64,000 nt of DNA from the NCBI GenBank assembly GCA_965235635.1, contig CBDDYR010000003.1:1-64000 (forward strand). Direction: 5' to 3'. The notes under the pieces were generated by a model. It was not told where the DNA came from and did not search any database. It was given only the letters and a program-made list of their open reading frames with translations. The position numbers and the translations under genes were made by a program. This DNA comes from Fontibacterium meridianamericanum (lineage in GTDB: Bacteria; Pseudomonadota; Alphaproteobacteria; Pelagibacterales; Pelagibacteraceae). Positions within the stretch are counted from its first letter, which is position 1; the number at the start of each line of letters is the position of its first letter. This document shows positions 62,953 to 64,000 of this stretch, one piece after another.

Positions 62953-63525
62953 TTAAGATTTTATATATTTTTTTAACTTAAAAATGTGAGGAATTAATAA
63001 TGCAAGTAAAGTTATTTTAAACAGTTCTGCAAATATAAAAGGGGCTACTCCTAATTTTATAATAGAACCATTCCAACCAAATAATGTACCAAGCCATATA
63101 ACACCCAATACGTAAGTTGGGATGATTGCGATTATTAATTTTGTAATTCTAATTAAAATTTTATCTTCATCTTTGATATTTCCAGAGAGATATACAGTAA
63201 AAAAATACCCAATTAAGTATCCACAAGTTGGTCCAAGTATATAACTTAATCCAATTCCTTTTTCAGGAGTACCAGCAAATACTGGCAGACCAAACAAACC
63301 CTCTAAAAAATAAGTTAATAATATTAAAAGACCAATCCTTTTTCCAAATGAAATTCCAATCGCCATAATCACGAACGTTTGCATAGTCATTGGCACTGGA
63401 TAAAATGGAACTTTAATTTTTGCTGATAATGTAATTATAAAAGTCGAGAGAAGAATTATGGGTAATAACCACATAATTTCTTTTAATAAAAAAAGTTTTT
63501 TATTTTGAATTTTGTTACTAAGCAT
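62953..63525 (-). CDS. bioY: Biotin transporter substrate-binding subunit BioY
   Basis: The 190-residue membrane protein has about six transmembrane helices. The BioY family pattern is clear in KIKVPFYPVPMTMQTFVIMA, the LEGLFGLPVFAG segment, GPTCGYLIGYF and a C-terminal amphipathic region. BioY is the S-component of ECF-type vitamin uptake and points to biotin import. Its start overlaps the end of the upstream ABC ATPase gene by 8 bp, but that ATPase looks like an ABC-2 exporter type, so it is probably not the BioM partner. Confidence 0.93.
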   Translation of the reverse strand: MLSNKIQNKKLFLLKEIMWLLPIILLSTFIITLSAKIKVPFYPVPMTMQTFVIMAIGISFGKRIGLLILLTYFLEGLFGLPVFAGTPEKGIGLSYILGPTCGYLIGYFFTVYLSGNIKDEDKILIRITKLIIAIIPTYVLGVIWLGTLFGWNGSIIKLGVAPFIFAELFKITLLALLIPHIFKLKKYIKS

Positions 63526-64000
63526 TTTTTTTTGTTAGTTTTAAAAAAACATCTTCTAAGTCAGCATCTTCTGTTAAAATATCCAAAATTTCAATATTTT
63601 TCTCTTTAACTTCAGATATGATTTCTTCAATTTTATTCTCATTTTTATTATAGGTAATGCTAATAAGATCAGGTTTTGGATAATTAATTATAAGACCAGA
63701 TTTGAGTTTTTCTCCAATATTTTTAGGTACTTTTAATTTAAAAATTATTTTTTTTGTTAGTATATTGTTTAATAAATTTTCTGTTTTATCTAATGCAATT
63801 AACTGACCATGGTTGATAATTGCGATCCGGTCACATAGCTGTTGAGCTTCTTGAAGATAGTGTGTTGTTAAAATAATTGTAACACCTTGTTTATTAAGTT
63901 GTTGAATATTTTCTAAAAGTTGCTGTCTAAGATCAACATCAACACCAGCAGTAGGTTCGTCTAGAATTAAAATAGGAGGACGGTGAACAAGAGCTTTTGC
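63518..64000 (-). CDS. ABC-2-type transporter ATP-binding protein, C-terminal part
   Basis: The frame is open to the window edge, so the N-terminus with Walker A is missing. Visible are AKALVHRPPILILDEPTAGV (Walker B and D-loop), VTIILTTHYLQEAQQLCDRI (switch His) and a C-terminal domain ending ADLEDVFLKLT. That ending is typical of multidrug or polysaccharide exporter ATPases of the YadG/CcmA type. The stop TAG at 63518-63520 lies inside the bioY start (8-bp overlap). The permease gene is presumably outside the window. Confidence 0.88.
   Translation of the reverse strand, partial: AKALVHRPPILILDEPTAGVDVDLRQQLLENIQQLNKQGVTIILTTHYLQEAQQLCDRIAIINHGQLIALDKTENLLNNILTKKIIFKLKVPKNIGEKLKSGLIINYPKPDLISITYNKNENKIEEIISEVKEKNIEILDILTEDADLEDVFLKLTKKNA

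Noticed and set aside
1..64000. CRISPR arrays, tRNA or rRNA genes, prophage, defence islands
   Set aside because: No regularly spaced repeats, no cloverleaf-like sequences in the intergenic gaps and no recognisable integrase, transposase, nuclease or toxin genes were found on either strand.

Overview
This is a very AT-rich, gene-dense stretch of a bacterial chromosome. Gaps are short, genes often overlap by 1-14 bp, and standard stop codons (TAA, TAG, TGA) are used. The gene strings are alphaproteobacterial: dnaK-dnaJ-dapB, rph-rdgB-rsmI, murJ-trpS-usp-nfuA, miaB-phoH-ybeY-lnt-metK-trmB, nusA-infB-rbfA-truB-rpsO-pnp, fabA-fabB-fabI, dut-coaBC-ubiB-ubiE/mutM-rpsT, dnaA-dnaN-recF-gyrB and a RegB/RegA pair. 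Base composition and compactness suggest a streamlined marine alphaproteobacterium of the SAR11 (Pelagibacterales) or HIMB59/AEGEAN-169 type. That is inference; no rRNA is present to settle it. I found no tRNA, rRNA, CRISPR array, phage or insertion sequence.

Layout. 1-2.2 kb: end of parA, parB and convergent holA. 2.2-5.7 kb: lptE, leuS and a DUF3576 lipoprotein gene on the minus strand. 5.7-9.5 kb: an outer-membrane porin with a good terminator, then a ThiE-like gene, yggS, an L,D-transpeptidase gene and a response-regulator-like gene, all with broken frames. 9.5-15.6 kb (minus): grpE, dnaK, dnaJ, dapB, nth and a PfkB-family kinase. 15.7-18.5 kb: rph, rdgB, rsmI and a BON lipoprotein. 18.5-20.8 kb: maeB (minus). 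20.9-25.6 kb: murJ, trpS, a UspA protein, nfuA and a Bax-type glucosaminidase. 25.6-26.7 kb: a polysaccharide deacetylase (minus). 26.7-40.9 kb: tsaB through pnp, a long plus-strand run of RNA modification, translation and transcription genes. 40.9-48.7 kb (minus): fatty-acid genes, then SH3, HesA/MoeB, dut, coaBC, ubiB and ubiE. 48.8-57.6 kb (plus): mutM, rpsT, dnaA, dnaN, recF, gyrB and regB. 57.6-61.8 kb (minus): a four-gene polyamine operon. 61.9-62.5 kb: regA. 62.5-64 kb (minus): DUF6314, bioY and an ABC ATPase cut by the window edge.

The strongest oddity is a zone of broken reading frames from about 2.2 to 12.6 kb. In six lightly damaged genes (lptE, leuS, pfkB-type kinase, nth, dapB, dnaJ) I can restore full-length products by removing 14 single bases and adding none. 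Damage rises to dozens of indels in the porin and fades on both sides, and I see none from 13 to 64 kb. Because leuS, dapB and dnaJ are hit while their protein sequence is intact, I read this as uncorrected assembly error around a strain-variable porin locus, not gene decay. I give spans for restored genes and use 'pseudogene' only where the frame is broken many times.

The genes are mainly housekeeping. The parts with most biological interest are the odc-DHS-like-aguB-aguA polyamine operon lying between regB and regA, promoters that predict nearly leaderless regA and rpsT mRNAs, missing members of conserved gene strings (rimP, ylxR, hrcA, rimI, fur, corC), and a long palindrome before dnaA. 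I did not find a convincing undescribed system.
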